DNA of 7,082 nucleotides from CANCDA01 sp043757205 (GTDB lineage: Bacteria > Pseudomonadota > Gammaproteobacteria > Burkholderiales > Burkholderiaceae_C), in contig JAYVPU010000137.1 in NCBI GenBank assembly GCA_043757205.1, positions 1-7,082 of the forward strand. Direction: 5' to 3'. The number at the start of each line of letters is the position of its first letter. Position 1 is the stretch's first letter. Shown here in pieces: positions 5,718 through 7,082 of this stretch. The notes under the pieces were generated by a model. That model was not told where the DNA came from and made no database searches. It saw only the letters and a program-made list of their open reading frames with translations. The position numbers were made by a program, and so were the translations under genes.

Positions 5718-5741
5718 CCCGTCATCCGTAAGGAAACAACG

Positions 5742-6182
5742 ATGCCACTAGACAAGCCATATCTCGACGTGCCCGGAACGACTATCTTCGACGCCGAGCA
5801 ATCGCGCCGCGGCTACCACTTGAACCAGTTCTGCATGTCGCTGATGAAGGCGGACAACCGCGAGCGCTTCAAGGCGAACGAGCGCGCCTACCTGGACGAA
5901 TGGCCGATGACCGAGCAGCAGAAGCAGGCGGTGCTGGCGCGCGACCTCAATCGCTGCATCTCGCTGGGCGGCAACATCTACTTCCTGGCCAAGCTCGGCG
6001 CCACCGACGGCAAGAGCTTCCAGCAGATGGCCGGCAGCATGACCGGCATGAGCGAAGAGCAATACCGCAACATGATGATCGCCGGCGGCCGGTCGGTCGA
6101 GGGTAATCGGCGCACCGGCGAAGACGGCGACGCTCAGGCCCACCGGCAGCCGCAGGTCGCATCCGGGAACAAAGGCAACTGA
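5742..6182 (+). CDS. ligA: Protocatechuate 4,5-dioxygenase, alpha subunit (LigA/PmdA-type)
   Basis: The 146-residue small subunit of the class III (type II) extradiol dioxygenase covers the active site of the beta subunit; the heterodimer pairs into an alpha2-beta2 enzyme that opens protocatechuate between C4 and C5. The family-like sequence includes the N-terminal PGTTIFDAEQSRRGYHLNQFCMSL block (residues 11-34, quoted in part as GTTIFDAEQSRRGYHLNQF), then NRERFKANERAYLDEW and a helical block NRCISLGGNIYFLAKLGATDGKSFQQ. Length is close to Sphingobium LigA (139). The C-terminal 25 residues are polar and probably disordered. The start follows AAGGAA by 6 bases. The stop is one base before the beta subunit, as expected for equimolar synthesis. 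Codon use is markedly more GC-rich at third positions than in the genes to the left. Confidence 0.94.
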   Translation: MPLDKPYLDVPGTTIFDAEQSRRGYHLNQFCMSLMKADNRERFKANERAYLDEWPMTEQQKQAVLARDLNRCISLGGNIYFLAKLGATDGKSFQQMAGSMTGMSEEQYRNMMIAGGRSVEGNRRTGEDGDAQAHRQPQVASGNKGN

Positions 6183-6183
6183 G

Positions 6184-7038
6184 ATGGCAAGAATCACCGC
6201 CAGCGTCTACACCTCGCACGTGCCCGCCATCGGCGCGGCGCTGGACATGGGCAAGACCCAGGAGCCGTACTGGCAGAAGGTCTTCCAGGGCTACGACTTC
6301 GGCAAGCAGTGGATCAAGGACAACCCGCCCGACGTGATCTTCCTGGTCTTCAACGACCACGCGACGGCCTTCAGCCTGGAGATGATCCCGACCTTCGCGA
6401 TCGGTACCGCGGCCGAGTACCTGCCGGCTGACGAGGGTTGGGGCCCGCGGCCGGTGCCCAAGGTGATCGGCCAGCCCGACCTGGCTGCCCACATCGCGCA
6501 GTCGGTGATCCAGCAGGACTTCGACCTCACCATCGTCAACCGGATGGATGTGGACCACGGCCTCACCGTGCCGCTGTCGCTGATGTACGGCCAGCCCAAG
6601 GAGTGGCCGTGCCCGGTGATTCCGTTTGCCGTGAACGTGGTGCAGTACCCGGTGCCCAGCGGCCGGCGCTGCCTGAACCTGGGCAAGGCGATCCGCAAGG
6701 CCGTCGAAAGTTACGACGAGGACCTGAAGGTCCACATCTGGGGCACTGGCGGCATGAGCCACCAGCTGCAGGGACCGCGCGCCGGCCTGATCAACAAGGA
6801 ATTCGACGCCGCCTTCATGGACCGCATGATCGCCGACCCTGAGGGCCAGGCTGCAGTGCCGCACATCGACTATGTGCGTGAGGCCGGCAGCGAAGGCATC
6901 GAGCTGGTGATGTGGCTGATCGCCCGCGGCGCCATGTCCGACCTGGCCGGCGGCCCGCCGCCGGTCGTCAGGCACCGCTTCTACCATGTGCCCGCGTCGA
7001 ACACAGCGGTAGGACACTTGATCCTCGAAAACGGCTGA
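6184..7038 (+). CDS. ligB: Protocatechuate 4,5-dioxygenase, beta (catalytic) subunit (LigB/PmdB-type)
   Basis: The 284-residue catalytic subunit holds Fe(II) and converts protocatechuate plus O2 to 4-carboxy-2-hydroxymuconate 6-semialdehyde. Predicted iron ligands are His12 (YTSHVP), His59 (FNDHAT) and Glu240 (SEGIELVMW), with His193 (GGMSHQL) as acid-base catalyst. These agree with His12, His61, Glu242 and His195 of Sphingobium LigB after a two-residue deletion between the first pair. The C-terminus HRFYHVPASNTAVGHLILE is family-like. The subunit is about 18 residues shorter than Sphingobium LigB but complete. ATG 6184 lies one base after the alpha stop, with AAAGG (6170-6174) upstream. Only one of its 19 leucine codons is TTG, against 12 of 29 in the hydratase gene. 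The next gene should be ligC, outside the window. Confidence 0.95.
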   Translation: MARITASVYTSHVPAIGAALDMGKTQEPYWQKVFQGYDFGKQWIKDNPPDVIFLVFNDHATAFSLEMIPTFAIGTAAEYLPADEGWGPRPVPKVIGQPDLAAHIAQSVIQQDFDLTIVNRMDVDHGLTVPLSLMYGQPKEWPCPVIPFAVNVVQYPVPSGRRCLNLGKAIRKAVESYDEDLKVHIWGTGGMSHQLQGPRAGLINKEFDAAFMDRMIADPEGQAAVPHIDYVREAGSEGIELVMWLIARGAMSDLAGGPPPVVRHRFYHVPASNTAVGHLILENG

Positions 7039-7045
7039 AACTCCC

Positions 7046-7082
7046 CGTCATTCCCGCGGAGCCTGCCCCCGCGAAGGCGGGG
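7046..7082. repeat. REP-like palindromic element, cut by the window edge
   Basis: The element starts CGTCATTCCCGCGGAGCCTG like the copy at 3587, then carries CCCCGC-GAAG-GCGGGG (6-bp arms) at the very end. In longer versions of this family an outer GCGGGAAT arm follows; here that part would lie beyond 7082. It starts 7 bases after the beta-subunit stop. It may act as an mRNA stabiliser or partial attenuator before the next gene. Confidence 0.7.

Noticed and set aside
5601..5741. CRISPR array or phase-variable coding repeat
   Set aside because: The repeated units are only 7 bp, without spacers, and lie after a stop codon outside any coding frame.
5947..7017. Long open frame (356 codons) on the minus strand opposite the dioxygenase genes
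   Set aside because: It is antisense to two well-supported genes with conserved catalytic residues. Its product is rich in Arg, His, Val and Gly without any recognisable motif, typical of antisense frames in GC-rich DNA.

Overview
The window holds most of an operon for the protocatechuate (PCA) 4,5-cleavage pathway, read left to right. The likely source is a betaproteobacterium of the order Burkholderiales, probably Comamonadaceae. The reasons are the Bug-family (tripartite tricarboxylate transporter) binding protein, the enzyme order hydratase-aldolase-PDC hydrolase-dioxygenase alpha-beta, which matches E-F-D-A-B of the Comamonas pmd operon, a divergent LysR-type regulator, and the GC-rich composition. 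The assignment is inference; no rRNA or other taxonomic marker is present.

Layout: the first codons of a LysR-type regulator lie on the minus strand at the left edge (1-41). An AT-rich divergent control region (42-209) carries two dyads. Then, all on the plus strand: a cytoplasmic ModA-like binding-fold protein (210-899); a LigJ/PmdE-type hydratase (980-2023); a LigK/PmdF-type aldolase (2027-2710); a lipoprotein ABC-type solute-binding protein (2779-3579); a Bug solute-binding protein (3635-4627); a LigI/PmdD-type pyrone dicarboxylate hydrolase (4700-5605); and PCA 4,5-dioxygenase alpha (5742-6182) and beta (6184-7038). A REP-like palindrome runs off the right edge.

Pathway logic: LigAB opens the ring of PCA to 4-carboxy-2-hydroxymuconate semialdehyde. 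A LigC dehydrogenase, not in the window and expected just downstream, would make 2-pyrone-4,6-dicarboxylate (PDC). LigI hydrolyses PDC to 4-oxalomesaconate, a tautomerase (LigU/GalD in other bacteria, not visible here) isomerises it, LigJ hydrates it, and LigK cleaves the product to pyruvate and oxaloacetate. Catalytic residues are visible in all the enzymes except the alpha subunit. The two binding proteins probably capture an aromatic or dicarboxylic substrate, but no membrane transport partner is encoded here.

The most unusual structure is between genes. The two-gene transport cassette is bracketed by about 69-bp direct repeats (2704-2772 and 4621-4689, about 81% identical), exactly where other pmd-type operons join aldolase to PDC hydrolase. 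The gap before the dioxygenase contains a large imperfect inverted repeat and 7-bp tandem repeats, and the dioxygenase genes use leucine codons very differently from the upstream genes. The operon looks assembled from pieces of different origin. I see no clearly new enzymatic system; the least explained gene is the ModA-like first gene.
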